Source: Trichomonas vaginalis G3 (lineage: Eukaryota; Parabasalia; Trichomonadida; Trichomonadidae). From it: 64,000 nucleotides of DNA. This document shows positions 32,201 through 41,405 of the stretch, piece by piece; positions within the stretch are counted from its first letter, which is position 1; each line of letters begins with the position of its first letter. The stretch spans positions 25,053,693 to 25,117,692 of the forward strand of contig NC_067205.1 in NCBI RefSeq assembly GCF_026262505.1. The letters run 5' to 3'. Both the position numbers and the translations under genes were made by a program. A model generated the notes under the pieces. That model saw only the letters and a list, made by a program, of their open reading frames with translations. It did not search any database and was not told the origin of the DNA.

Positions 32201-32922
32201 CTCATCCTTCTTCGCTTCAAGTCTCAAAAATGATTCCGGGAGAAATCAAAATTTTATTTGAAATAGGAAAACCGCCAAGATTATCTTTCTCACAAATTCT
32301 TAACCAAATTACGATTGATGGCAAAGTTGTTCTGTCTGACAGCGATATGATTTTCGCAAGGAGTGTTTCCATGTCGAACTTCTTCATCGCAGTCAATTTC
32401 GTCACTTCTTTCGTCAAAATATATTTATTCATTGACTCCAAAGTGATTTTTATTTTGTCACTCCAGATCTCCAACCCGAGAATCACTTGCATAAACGACA
32501 ATGTCTTAGTCGCGTGCACGAGTGGCGATGGGTACTTGATATTCTGGTCAATATCGAGCGGTGCTGTCATAAAGAAGTATTCGACTGACGAAACAGTCTT
32601 CGACATAAAACTTGATGACGCGACATCGTCTTTCTTCGTCTGCTTCTCGAACTCTATCTGCCAGTATTCGTCTAGTGGTTTCTTGATAACTACAATAAAC
32701 GCAAACGCGAGACTCAGATCTGTCGCAACATTCGGAAATGGCTTCAGTTTGGCAGACAGATTCGTGTTGGGAGGTTGCATGGATGGAAGTGTAAAGATAT
32801 TCGGATTCAGCAAAGAAATGAAGCCGTCGTTGGTAAGAGAAATCAAACTGGCGAAATCTCCTATTGTGAAATTAGTTTCTTACGATTCACCAAAAATTAT
32901 TTCAGCTTTCACCAAGTTGTAA
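26260..32922 (+). CDS. BEACH/WD40 protein (LYST/neurobeachin type)
   Basis: An uninterrupted 2220-residue frame. Residues 1-650 are helical and armadillo-like; about 660-770 look like a ConA/LamG-type beta sandwich; more helical repeats run to 1510; a proline-rich linker (SPFPIYSPSDKPPQ) spans about 1515-1550; a PH-BEACH domain covers about 1550-1720; the BEACH domain about 1725-1955 (WRSNEMSNFEYLNYVNFFAQRS, later LPKWSSNVFSFVNFHR and WIDFIFGYKQ); WD40-like blades fill the last 200 residues. This domain order matches BEACH proteins that control vesicle and lysosome-related traffic on membranes. Trichomonads have many copies. The ATG at 26260 is the first in frame and is preceded by stops; the leader is AT-rich. 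The gene appears whole and is the main intact host gene here. Confidence 0.95.
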   Translation: MRRRSSNDIFLFNEEEFNNLDRLELKISKLEDTIVEFNSKFKSDTPIITSKGNISAATTFWNTLVNNFTYIIHDKLEDLLITFEIFFQNPSTLPVDEKILSVIEFLFGQIKTESKFQEIIAESIKLIFKIPWVCNLFLERELFSGLFVQFINEEKYEKLCLILQNLNSSEFTAALTKFIPEIVILPTFRFIVCTKKEFQDKIPTNVFVLLITHLISWICKAFTPQVIVDLLADGVIYDINTILSTCSAKSVLGVYSSLVEWDAEYPIHPIALKVFHQIYVLPTTSNQLRISILEFISSKSSIYNQNFALQANTSGWFLPEVCKISNLFTPFCEMIRGIARVDTKFIIPVFLLLVDKIVPPHKGGILIDSIISFLLELLTDFSMPEVLFNNDLCLEKLMLEPSLSDFANFLTDKKVQVFLSKMFAGRTSESQPVHILQRLTDSGKFMNQEKLTEFVVTILTDNFNPGILYYLIVSLDDDYVEDIIYLILTPWRSDIVTLFNEGDCFSIVERKIGVNIKWTKAFLKFVNTIVTHESDHFFDDWVIQQPSSSLVFTLQNDDISEYVVPSSSIHPIPIPSLVPLCNPFITDSYYNLYMLGAYAMPVYRKFNFKYDKISNIKEIACRFIYPEDFMILVDTNPALAATLLKIPNEPFSLFEFYPNIGPGWLEPLKPISCPAICFRIRFNNNSIQKVPFVTFNNQSLAIEDNLIFSPNNDKSFKIDLKTWYQILIYSEKSSSSIKVYINTLEFCQVPASSDNLVTLKEIGNSEIPGTAFFVQNNVNILSDLDSIQNYTLPKTPNVELVPKKSCALSLFHSTIHIFKDHNNIIEIFNRFTRSKSNKTDYLRIVSQIPNICEINDYTFFSNFLSVLKQNKEYCETGWFTEFAFSMYWVIDLKQRTRIFNSILSDFELWSSFDESYLIEYLQSVYKYITTYNDKIDIGYLIDNHCLETLYYLIFCVKKKNLAECFIRLFLFIFQFANMAIIKRMSKIIMSSKMWLNLKDLKINLNEIRDFILEFDFDSQIFSVFIQALVVFQAKKNLEVFTDEDLLFLILITNNTCAEAILEYLISKNSEIDLTNLSVFTLGIKKFPSNVKLWSFLYTRLFDCSFDIYNYTKTPPIKKNFFIYPIFTLMMAVFHEKVTEDLTKKLSDVFNDTFISQLTNLTTINLDVFIYLLRFCRRNLPTVNLIELEVYNSNYISKSDFPQLKEIYQNNFAEFLTKFLNLTRLDGYDGVPESFCNFMSLFLAKLVHSQINDFMSKSPRAISIIVQQSCPEIVKAFLVNLIGMMKNASKKTIQSYLEAVCYFYLHFPSYFNDGLIIWAVFDFIKENQSVAKNRFSGFFIVTLSLLDDKQLEIALEILENHASSFQFNQCLYLLFGLFEKRPELSEKFSKNLLKQLKKLNFPHNDANYDVIQNYIKNMTELDIKNPPKEVVESLFVLKQKLISDWEGTIEIILAEELNDTEGLIVNTYKIVTLLAFNTYNVVNNLSLAINQFAKNQEKFLSTKPFLKCEKTLSFRRHPFSFPAQTPSVVYPSPFPIYSPSDKPPQAVRPQTKVFDFVSNFDTKLEIVDYLPMGNFKFAGLFNIHKGDILSLFKSTYGDFSTISNCQLSRLDIKVPCICFFSSKGTLYLCGASFVDNEISLSEVTTQSYTTFYESALLGEFGEFRLFCGRIILKVKSDSEILVRKINYNTEQNSFEFFNISNGNYIIDFESPNQSIVTSNLINMHNLESITQKWRSNEMSNFEYLNYVNFFAQRSYSELSCYPIYPRTLSEMNGDKIESEPLRDLNTPIQLLGDLDQQHKSFVKRFQQQKFFFPENVSNPMIVTTLHVRVIPFCRYQWLMNEGWDAGDRNFLSVPFQLQVSAKTVYEQTAELFIAPEYLLNLNNFMLKNGVTFDIVLPKWSSNVFSFVNFHRMILESKSVRDNLNIWIDFIFGYKQKSKDDFNIFNPLAYFEPKSDVSNDKKEQQKKWMSFCGQVPIQVFSVSHPSSLQVSKMIPGEIKILFEIGKPPRLSFSQILNQITIDGKVVLSDSDMIFARSVSMSNFFIAVNFVTSFVKIYLFIDSKVIFILSLQISNPRITCINDNVLVACTSGDGYLIFWSISSGAVIKKYSTDETVFDIKLDDATSSFFVCFSNSICQYSSSGFLITTINANARLRSVATFGNGFSLADRFVLGGCMDGSVKIFGFSKEMKPSLVREIKLAKSPIVKLVSYDSPKIISAFTKL

Positions 32923-33474
32923 TTGTTTTTTATTATTTGTTTTAAATTAGATATAATATTCGTTTATCATTCTGTTTTTTCTTGATTTTATATGGAATTA
33001 ATTTTCAAAATTAATCACACCAAGGATATGATATTGGAATTAAATGAAACAAGCATAGATGTCCATTATTTATCTTGAGAATTCAAAAATAGATCGATCA
33101 TGAAATTTTCAATTTGTATCACGATTTATTAGTTATTTTAAATAGAATTATCAACAATTATTATAATAAAAGCAAACATGACTTAAAATCGATAATTGTT
33201 TAAATTAAATCTGAATTCCTTGGGATGTGGAGAAATTTTTATGAATTCGAAACAATAAAAGCTCAGCAATATATAAATACTATACAAAGAAATATAGTTC
33301 TCGTTTTAATAGCATAAATTTTCATAAACAACCACTAAAATCCAAAATATTAGCAAATTAATCAGTATATTGCCGATTTGTATTTGCAATTGCAAGGGCT
33401 TCACATCATTTAAAAAAAAAAAACTCATTTATGGAGAAAATTTCAGCATTGTGACAATTCATTTTGAATTGTTG
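32923..33474. other. Intergenic stretch after BEACH gene
   Basis: AT-rich; no gene, RNA or clear repeat seen. A T-rich run directly after the stop could hold the cleavage site. Confidence 0.6.
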
Positions 33475-34720
33475 TAAACAGAAATTCATCAAAAGTGACA
33501 CCTCAGAAAAGCTAAAATATTGAATTTTTGGAACTTTTGATAGAGCACGTTTTTAAATATTAATTAAAGTAAATGTATATTTTGTAAAGATTCTTTTTAA
33601 TAAAAAAATAAAATTTTGAAGAAGAACACAAAATCTTCTGAAAAATAATATCACATAAACTCATATTATTTTCTAATATATAACTATTTTATATAAAAAT
33701 CAAATTCAATGATCTTAAAAGCGAAGGATAAACCTCAAAATTTACGAATATAATGAGTGGGAATATAATGCTTATCTATCATAAAACCATATGAAATATC
33801 AATTTTTGCTTTACGCCTAATTTTTGACGACAATTAGCAAAAAATGTTAAATGTTAACACTCAGTCCATTTGAATATGAAAAATAAAATTGACTTTGATT
33901 AAATGTTTTTATTTATCATGCAATTCTTCTTGCGACCAAAGATTTGAATAAAAGTTCAAAAAATAAGATAGCTTAAAAAATAATATACGGTAGTGTTTAC
34001 TAATAGATGAATAGTATATAAATTCTATTAAAATGGATTTGATCCAAAAAAATATATAAAATTTGATCATAAATAAAATCGTTTTAAATTACTTCTTCAT
34101 TAAAATTATAACAATTATTTTTGGTTTTATATTTTTTTGGATCAAATCCATTTTAATAGAATTTATATACTATTCATCTATTAGTAAACACTACCGTATA
34201 ATTATTTTTTAAGCTATCTTATTTTTTGAAATTTTATTCAAATCTTTGGTCGCAAGAAGAATTGCATGATAAATAAAAACATTTAATCAAAGTCAATTTT
34301 ATTTTTCATATTCAAATGGACTGAGTGTTAACATTTAACATTTTTTGCTAATTGTCGTCAAAAATTAGGCGTAAAGCAAAAATTGATATTTCATATGGTT
34401 TTATGATAGATAAGCATTATATTCCCACTCATTATATTCGTAAATTTTGAGGTTTATCCTTCGCTTTTAAGATCATTGAATTTGATTTTTATATAAAATA
34501 GTTATATATTAGAAAATAATATGAGTTTATGTGATATTATTTTTCAGAAGATTTCATTCTATATGCCTATGAAAAGTACTCTCAAAACTAACTTTTTCCT
34601 AATTATAATTAAATCTAGAATATTATTTTATGCTTAGTATTATTTCATTTTTCTCATTCAATTTAGAATTTACAAATGTCAAAAAATTGAGAGCTGTCAC
34701 TTTTGATGAATTTCTGTTTA
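33475..34720. mobile_element. Foldback element copy 2, long form
   Basis: It is 1246 bp including TA at each end, with the same TAAACAGAAATTC ends as the copy at 16128. Almost the whole inner part is one inverted repeat: the arms pair for more than 500 bp around a short centre near 34090, except for about 200 bp next to each end, where the two ends have different sequence. No protein is encoded. It is in the opposite orientation to copy 1. Confidence 0.92.
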
Positions 34721-35361
34721 TTACAGAATAAGCTCAAAAATAGATTGCAATTCTATTGGATCTTTGAAAATTGAAATAATCATTAGCCACCTTATTAAGC
34801 TTAATAAATTAAATATTCGATTTTCAAATAATTCAATTTTGTAATAAAAAATGAACTTGTGATCGATATTCTATTCAAAAGCGTCAATTTTTACTAAGTT
34901 GACAATTATAAATATATAAAAATTCAAAATTGAATTTCATTTATAAATGATTTTGCGTTAAATTCAAAATTAAATTCAATGAGTTTTTAAGGGTGCACAC
35001 GAGAGGATCATGTAAACTTCAGAATTTAGAACCTTATTTTTAGGCATTATCTTGGCTACCTATTTAGGCTCGAAAAGCAAAAAATATCAAAAAATACAAC
35101 TTGACTCCATTATGACCCTTTCATGGAGGTAGTTTTTATCCGCTAGTATTTTCCCTTTGAATCTCTTTACAATTCGAAATCAAATTCAAACCTCAGTAGA
35201 AGAAAGGAAGAATCGACTTACTACGGTTGTAATACGAATAAATACATATATTTAATTATTTTTATTTACATAATAATTGTTTGAAGCTCATATTCCAACA
35301 AATTTTTAAATAAAAACATTAAAATGTTGAAAATGTTCATATATTTTAATAGGTTTTTGGC

Positions 35362-35407
35362 ACTTTATTGAGGAATTACTACATACATAGTCGAACTGAA
35401 CTTGATA
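35362..35407 (+). repeat. 46-bp exact repeat, copy 2
   Basis: Identical to 4551-4596, including a stop codon at the same place. No longer similarity extends on either side, so it is probably a scrap of a multicopy gene's 3' end. Confidence 0.9.
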
Positions 35408-35610
35408 TTTTGAAATTTAAATTATTTATCAAAATTAAAATTTTACTTGAAATTTATAATTATTTAGTCATATTTTACATAATTCTAAGTAGATTTTGTA
35501 AAAAATCAAGAAAGAAAAATTTTAACGTGCTTTATTTTTTCTTTTTTATAATAATACATATTATTATATAATTAACATATTCATAATGTTTCACCCTTTC
35601 AAAAATATAT

Positions 35611-35644
35611 TCCTCCTCCTCTCAAATAAACGTACATACGGGTG
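35611..35644. repeat. 34-bp repeat, copy 1 (element subterminal sequence)
   Basis: TCCTCCTCCTCTCAAATAAA followed by CGTACATACGGGTG; recurs at 37284-37317, where it directly adjoins the TTAA-bounded right end. This copy may be a truncated end of the same family. Confidence 0.85.
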
Positions 35645-35777
35645 GCCTCTTTTTTCAAAAAATTAAAATTTGAAATTTTGGGCTCAAATATTAGAGATTT
35701 TTTCAACCTTCAACGATATATGTTGTCTATATCAGACCTCCTTAGGGTTGTTAAAAATATCAAAAATTAGCGTTTTG

Positions 35778-35795
35778 AAGACACCATGGTGTCTT
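35778..35795. repeat. 18-bp perfect palindrome
   Basis: AAGACACCATGGTGTCTT, self-complementary over its whole length, in a gene-free stretch. Role unknown. Confidence 0.8.
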
Positions 35796-36996
35796 ATAAT
35801 TTTCCCTTCCTTATTGGCGTGTAGAAATAAATGCGCCAATAGATTGAAGAAGAAGAATTGTTTTTCTCTTAATGAACTTTAATCCTTTTGATATAAGAAT
35901 ATTAAAAACATTAATATAATTTCGATTTCGGAAATTAAATTTCCAAATTTTTTGTCGATTTCGGAAATAACAGGATCCCGCATCCAACACGCAACAACAA
36001 AACACAAAACACACTTTTTGGTTCTTTCATCGTTTTAATCGTAATTTATGTAATACATGATTTGGATAAATTTTGCAAAAATAGAACCTATATTATATTC
36101 TTTTCAAAGATTCTTGCAAATCATCAAAAATAATTGTATTTTAAAAAACGATCAAATTATCCTTTCATTATTTTAAACTTAAATTAGTTTTTATGATTGA
36201 CTAAAGCAATCATATTTATTCATCATTAAATAAACAAAAAAATAATATTTGAGAGTTATTTCAAAAAAAAAACACATTGAATTTATTAATTTGTCTCAAT
36301 TTCAGTATTATAAATTTTTATAATTTCAATATTTTGAAATACACTTTTTAATATTTCAATATTTATGATATTTCAATGTATTAAGTGGTCTCAAATTGAG
36401 CTTCTCAAATATAAGTTGTCCTATTCAAATAATAAAATTAAATAATATTTAAAATAATAAATAAAAGTGATTGAGGTCATAGCAAAACGGCTGTTTCAGT
36501 CATTAATTCTTAAAAATAAAAAGGGTAAAAACTAAATACAATGGGTAAAATTCAATAGTGTCTGTGCTATCGTTCAATTTGAAGGTGTCTTTTGAAATCG
36601 CAAGACACATTGAATTTTTGAATAGTGTATTATGGTTTGACAGTCACCAATGAAAAAAATAAAATGATATTTATTTTAAATATATAAGATATTTATTTTA
36701 AATATATAAGATCCTTATATAAAATATAAATATTTTATCGTTTTATTTTCTTGTTTTAGAAATGCTTTTTATTGAAAAATCAATAAAACTAACTTCAAAA
36801 TAAAATTTTTGATTTAAAGACACTACGATGACACCTTCAAATCTTCCAAGACACCTATCGTCGGGAATCTAACAATCCTAGACCTCCTTTCTTTTTGATA
36901 CTTAACATTGTTCTTAAATCTTAGCCGTTAAGGCTGTTCTGAAAATATTTTTTTTTCGAAAAAATTCGAAAAAAATTCTTAAAATTCAAAAATCCC

Positions 36997-37146
36997 TTAA
37001 GGGTGCCCTATAGACGATAAACCACCCTCAGAAAAGCACTTTTAAGGCTATTATATTGAGAACTAGAATCGGGATAATCCATTCATTCGAGTTCTAATAA
37101 GGTTAATTTTGTGATGTTTACATTATCGTTATAGGGCACCCTTAAT
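36997..37146. mobile_element. 150-bp MITE with TTAA ends
   Basis: TTAAGGGTGCCCTATA at the left and its exact inverse at the right. It resembles the ends of the surrounding TTAA element (TTAAGGGTGCAC), so it is probably a short relative nested in or next to it. Confidence 0.75.
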
Positions 37147-37283
37147 TCCTGAGGATTTTGGGAAAAAGTTTTTACATGAACATGTGTATATTATATGAAG
37201 TATATTGATAAGGTAAAAATCAAATTTTATTGCATATTCATCGAGAAAATAAACTAACGAATCCCTCAAAATTGAGAGGGTAA

Positions 37284-37317
37284 TCCTCCTCCTCTCAAAT
37301 AAACGTACATACGGGTG
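37284..37317. repeat. 34-bp repeat, copy 2
   Basis: Same as 35611-35644; here it leads straight into the TTAA-bounded end at 37326. Confidence 0.85.
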
Positions 37318-37472
37318 CACCCTTAAATAAAAAAATAGTTGTGATACTTTTTACGGGCTTATAAATAAGCCCGAAAAAATATCAAGCAACTATTAAAATA
37401 TATATATTCGCTATTTAATCGTCCTCTCCCTCTCAAAAAGTGACTAATGTTTTTTGAATATTCAATCCAAAA

Positions 37473-38573
37473 ATGCTATTAATTATTTTCCATATGAATA
37501 TTATGAAAAGCAATACATGGACAGACTTTTACGATTCATCTATTTCCCATGAAGAAATTCCTAACAGATATTTGTATCTAGAGAAAAAAGAAAATGCAAA
37601 TTTCTTCTTGAATCATTGCTCTTTTAGCGAACTTAAGTCAAGAGCCATTTACATATCTTATAAAGATTGTCCAATTGTTTTAGCGGAAACTTCATGTTTT
37701 ATTGGATGTTCATCTTCAGATAACGAACAAGGTGGGTCAATATTTTTTGTTGGTCACTCAATTATATTCAATAAATGTTGTTTTGTCGATTCGAATATAT
37801 ATGGAACAAATAAAGATGGTATATTAGCATATCTTTTCTGTAAAAATGATGAAAATAGTTTGAATTATTTCCTATTTTCTGTTGTTTTTGGAAATGGTTT
37901 AAAAACACAAAATGGCCTTTCCCAAATTCATCAACTATATGGGCTTCCATATCACGAAAGCATGAATATCACACAAAACTTTTGCAATAGCTATTCCATT
38001 TTCAAAATTGAAGGATCAGGAGATTGCTGGATAAACAACTCTTTAATTGTCAATAACAAAGACTCAGGAACAGGAATTATGCTAAATCAGCCAACTGAAT
38101 TTTATGCTGATCAATTGGAAGCAAATGAAAATCAAAAAAGTGGAGAAGGTACTGCATTAATCACAAGCATGAAAGAAATACTTGTTTTTGAAAGTGTTAT
38201 TTTTTATGATTCTACTCATGAGGTTGGAATTCACTGTTTAAACTGTGGTTTTTTGTTATCTTATTCCGAAGTGTATACAAATATTATTGGAGAAAATTGC
38301 AGTTTTGATTTTAGATCGTCATGTTTTTCAATACATGGAGTTATTCGATTTAATAACATTAGGACCGAAAATTATATCATTAATTGTGGGCAAAATATTA
38401 TTTTGAATTTCACACTATATGATAAGAGTATTTGTTTCTATCTTGATCCATCTTCAAATATCCATATTACTCCAACTTCGGAGTCATTACCAAATAGAAA
38501 AGAAAGCACATATGAAAAGAAAAGTAATTTGGTCCGATATATACCATTTCTAGGGGTTTATAGTAATTATTAA
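37473..38573 (+). CDS. Beta-helix surface protein (Pmp-like), possibly lacking its ends
   Basis: This reads as 366 residues of repeated short beta-strand turns with conserved Cys, Asn and Gly (SCFIGCSSSDNEQGGSIFF, CCFVDSN, ESVIFYDSTHEVGIHCLNC), many NxS/T sites, as in the polymorphic membrane-type or BspA-associated surface proteins of trichomonads that coat the cell. The start at 37473 (LLIIFHMNIM) is short for a signal peptide and the C terminus has no membrane span, unlike the neighbour at 38689, so the gene may be cut at both ends or secreted. It is convergent with that neighbour; the two probably belong to one family. Confidence 0.6.
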   Translation: MLLIIFHMNIMKSNTWTDFYDSSISHEEIPNRYLYLEKKENANFFLNHCSFSELKSRAIYISYKDCPIVLAETSCFIGCSSSDNEQGGSIFFVGHSIIFNKCCFVDSNIYGTNKDGILAYLFCKNDENSLNYFLFSVVFGNGLKTQNGLSQIHQLYGLPYHESMNITQNFCNSYSIFKIEGSGDCWINNSLIVNNKDSGTGIMLNQPTEFYADQLEANENQKSGEGTALITSMKEILVFESVIFYDSTHEVGIHCLNCGFLLSYSEVYTNIIGENCSFDFRSSCFSIHGVIRFNNIRTENYIINCGQNIILNFTLYDKSICFYLDPSSNIHITPTSESLPNRKESTYEKKSNLVRYIPFLGVYSNY

Positions 38574-38649
38574 TGATAAATGTGTATACTTATTTGAATA
38601 AAATCTCTAATTTCATAAAATTCAAATTTGTTTGATAAAGATTCTTTGT

Positions 38650-38674
38650 TTATATATATATATATATATATATT
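38650..38674. repeat. (TA)n microsatellite
   Basis: About eleven TA dinucleotides in the gap between the convergent surface-protein genes. Confidence 0.9.
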
Positions 38675-38688
38675 ATATTCAAAAAAAA

Positions 38689-39891
38689 TTAACCCAATTC
38701 GACTTCTAAATTACGTTCTAACTCATGCCTTTCTTCAATTACAACTTGTTTCTTCCTATAATATATAAATAACGCTAATCCAATAATAGAACAAATAATA
38801 ATTGCAGTGCCAAGAATTGAACTGATTATTACAATGATATTTCTTGTTCTATTTTTGTTTTGAGGCTCTGTGCAAACAGAAAGGAAATACCTTTTGAGAT
38901 CATTTATTGAATCTTTAGTAGCTGTTTCATTGAAATAGCAATCTACAAAATTAATACGAAGTATAATATTGAGATCAGGATTCTCCTTCACTTCATTAAT
39001 CAAATCTTTTAATGCACTGTTAATAAATACACAATTAAAATAAGTCGTATTTTGGTTATAAGAAGGATACATTATAATTTCTTTGCCTCTTGTTTGGTTG
39101 ACGAAATGAGAGTGGAAAATTTCTGATATGAAGAAACATGTGCATACTTCTGAATCAATATTTGTTTGTTGGCAAAATTTAACTAATGTTCTGAAGCAAT
39201 TATTAACACCAAACAAAACACATATATTAGACTCATTGATTCCTTGTATATGTGATGTTTCAGAAATAGTAGGAATTGAACTTTTATGTTCTTCTTCAAT
39301 AGGTTCGGAGTTTCTGTTTATAGAATAATCAAAATAGGATTTCAAACTGGTTATTTTTTGATTTGACCAAATTGTACTTGAGTTAAAATAAATTGTTCTA
39401 TTTGTTATCACAGACATGAACTGCGAAATATATCCCAAACTGTAAATTGAACATATTTTATTGATAGATGCATTTGCATCGTAAAAATCTATATTAATTG
39501 ATCCAACAGAGAGTTCTGATTGGCATCTATAGAATAAGCATTCGTCAATCACAATATTAATAGGAGATTTTGCCAACAAGAAACCTGGCTGTTGTATTGT
39601 GATTGCAGAGCCAGATTCGACAATTGTACTTATATTTAAGAACTGGCAATCAATGATTTCGACTTTTTTATCAACAAATTTTAATGTAATTGAATTATTT
39701 GTTATGTTGTTCTTTAGTACTGATGTAAATATTATGTAAGGGCATTCTATTTCTTCAAATTTTGGAATTGGAACGTTGCCTGTTATAATTACATATTCTG
39801 CATTTGATATCTTTGCTTCTGAGATCTCTCTATTTGAGTAAATATAATTATTTATTTGAATGGCTCCAATTGTTGTGTTTATTAATATGAC
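38689..39891 (-). pseudogene. Surface membrane protein, C-terminal part, front missing
   Basis: Open for about 400 codons with no ATG in its first hundred codons. The extracellular part has beta-helix-like turns with Cys and NxS/T sites (IDECLFYRCQS, NCVFINSAL); near the C terminus is one membrane span (IIVIISSILGTAIIICSIIGLALFIYY) followed by RKK and a 20-residue charged cytosolic tail, the standard anchor of trichomonad surface proteins. The frame begins within 10 bases of the stop codon of the transposase-like gene upstream on the same strand, so insertion or rearrangement removed the front. The reading frame itself is otherwise clean, so the loss may be recent. Confidence 0.7.
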
Positions 39892-40225
39892 TCATTTATA
39901 TGAGTTGCATAATCCGGATTAACAATTTGAAAAACTGATCCGGAATCTTTTAAAAATTCGAGTAGATGATTTCTTGCATTTTCGTTTTCAAGTCCAGCTG
40001 TCCATATAAAATGTTCTTTTTCTTCATCTTTTGTGGAATGTAAACAATATTCTGGTGAATGATTTCCAATTAGATGATCTACGGCGTGGAGCCAATAAAA
40101 TAGCTTCTGTTCTTTGGAAATATGCTTATCCAATAAAGTATTAAAGAATATTTTGAGTCTGTTTTTGATACCATGAAAAATTTTTGAGTCGACGATAGGC
40201 ATGTCATTTTTTGCATACTCATTAG
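39882..40225 (-). pseudogene. Transposase-like gene, C-terminal part (split by Maverick B)
   Basis: About 114 codons, ending just inside the surface-protein fragment. Helical, with SKIFHGIKNRLKIFF and WLHAVDHLIGNHSPEYC. It is the same gene as 62849-63484: both parts are on the minus strand, both end at the Maverick, and with one copy of the 5-bp duplication removed the frames agree. See the other part for the family. Confidence 0.75.
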
Positions 40226-40914
40226 AGTTAGTATACAAGTCTTGGGTATGGTGGCACCGTGCGCTCCTTACCCATTATATATGAATTTGACACTTTACAA
40301 AACCGTTAACGTATATTTTACAACATGAACGCAAAAACTAACTTAATCTTAAATATTTACAAAGCCGCCAACCACTTCACTAACGAACTCACTAATGTAA
40401 AAAATAAACGTTCTCACTATCGTTCTCACTAACGACTTCACTAATGTTCTCATAAATTTTCCTCAATATCTTCATCATCAGTGTTAACCCTATTGTAGTC
40501 ATACTTGAAGCCATAAACTTTCTCTAACTTCTTAACGTACAATTTACATAACTTACCTTCGTCATCGTATGGTTTAATGATATAACTATTTCTATCTTTA
40601 TACACAGTCAATGAAAAGTCAACTGGTCTCGGATGTATTTGAAAGAACATGTTATGCTCAGGAAGGAAGAATAAATGTTTAAATGTATGTTTGTTATATT
40701 TTTCGATTTGTATGAGTTGCTTTTGTTCTGTCATTTACATCCAAATAAAAATTTTCAGTAAAATAAAAAATGAACTTAAAAATAAATGATATCACCACCC
40801 TCACACGTATGAAAACATAGCACAAAAATAAATTTAGGTGAAGTGGTGAATCTCACCTCTTTTTTCACCTCTTTTTTCACCCGTTGAATTCATTACTTTA
40901 TAACTCTCTTCCTT
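40226..40914. repeat. Left terminal inverted repeat of Maverick B
   Basis: It is 689 bp, matched by 62159-62848. It holds a whole small gene, an array of TTCACTAACG-like words at about 40373-40450, and a copy of the GGTGAGATCTCACC-type repeat near 40838-40890. Confidence 0.95.
40450..40734 (-). CDS. Small protein inside left TIR of Maverick B
   Basis: This reads as 94 residues, identical to the copy in the right repeat (62340). The front is basic and aromatic (TFKHLFFLPEHNMFFQIHP), the end acidic (NTDDEDIEENL). No family recognised. Being inside the repeat, it exists twice per element and is transcribed inward-out at both ends. Conservation of both copies may reflect gene conversion of the ends rather than selection. 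Confidence 0.6.
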   Translation of the reverse strand: MTEQKQLIQIEKYNKHTFKHLFFLPEHNMFFQIHPRPVDFSLTVYKDRNSYIIKPYDDEGKLCKLYVKKLEKVYGFKYDYNRVNTDDEDIEENL

Positions 40915-41405
40915 GGTTTCTTTTTAGTTGCTTTCTTCACGTCTGTCTCCAACTTGACTGTCTTTCTTCTTCGGCCGTAATGATACCAGTTACTTCCACC
41001 AGTCAATGGGTCAAATGGTCTTTCGTAAGGGTTTCCATACATTCCATAGGGACCATACGGAAGAACTACTGGTGGAGGAAGAGTTCCATCGACTCTATTT
41101 AAATGCATTGTTTCACCTTTCATCTGGTCATTAAAGTCTTTTGCGTGTTTTGCAAACTCATCGTCCTTTCCTAAAGCATTTTCTGACTCAGTCGCAACCA
41201 AATTGGATGCTTTATTTATGAGTCCTATTTTATTTAATCTTAACTTCTTTGCAACCCAGCCTCCAATCTTTCCTTTATTTGCATCTAATGTCTTCGAAAC
41301 TCTTCCTCCACTCATTTTATTTACTGCGTCATAAGCTCCAAGTGCTTTTGCTCCAAATGCTAATGCTTTTGTTCCCATTGCGCCTAAAGCTGCCCAAGCT
41401 ACCAT
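40893..41405 (-). CDS. Basic glycine-rich protein of Maverick B
   Basis: It encodes 170 residues. A hydrophobic Gly/Ala-rich N terminus (WAALGAMGTKALAFGAKALGAY) is followed by a helical middle and a strongly basic tail (KKATKKKPRKRVIK), a layout like adenovirus-type core or membrane-lytic minor proteins (pVI, pX). That role is inference from composition. It is followed without a gap by two further minus-strand genes, so they may share a transcript. Its last codons overlap the inner edge of the left repeat. Confidence 0.55.
   Translation of the reverse strand: MVAWAALGAMGTKALAFGAKALGAYDAVNKMSGGRVSKTLDANKGKIGGWVAKKLRLNKIGLINKASNLVATESENALGKDDEFAKHAKDFNDQMKGETMHLNRVDGTLPPPVVLPYGPYGMYGNPYERPFDPLTGGSNWYHYGRRRKTVKLETDVKKATKKKPRKRVIK

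Larger units (their letters stand above)
34987..37326. mobile_element. Possible 2.3-kb element with TTAA ends
   Basis: TTAAGGGTGCAC at 34987 and its inverse at 37315-37326 bound a gene-free AT-rich stretch. The TTAA outermost word suits elements that duplicate TTAA on insertion (piggyBac or Kolobok types). Only about 12 bases match between the ends, and the span holds no coding sequence, so it may instead be two unrelated elements' ends. Confidence 0.4.

Noticed and set aside
27711-32846. Many frames on both strands within the BEACH gene
   Set aside because: Shadows of a single 2220-codon frame with clear domain content.
35368-35882. Short frames in the TTAA-bounded stretch
   Set aside because: Low-complexity AT-rich sequence; one begins inside the 46-bp repeat and none has recognisable content.
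36573-36845. Possible element bounded by GAAGGTGTC and GACACCTTC
   Set aside because: The matching ends are too short and no target duplication or second copy is seen.
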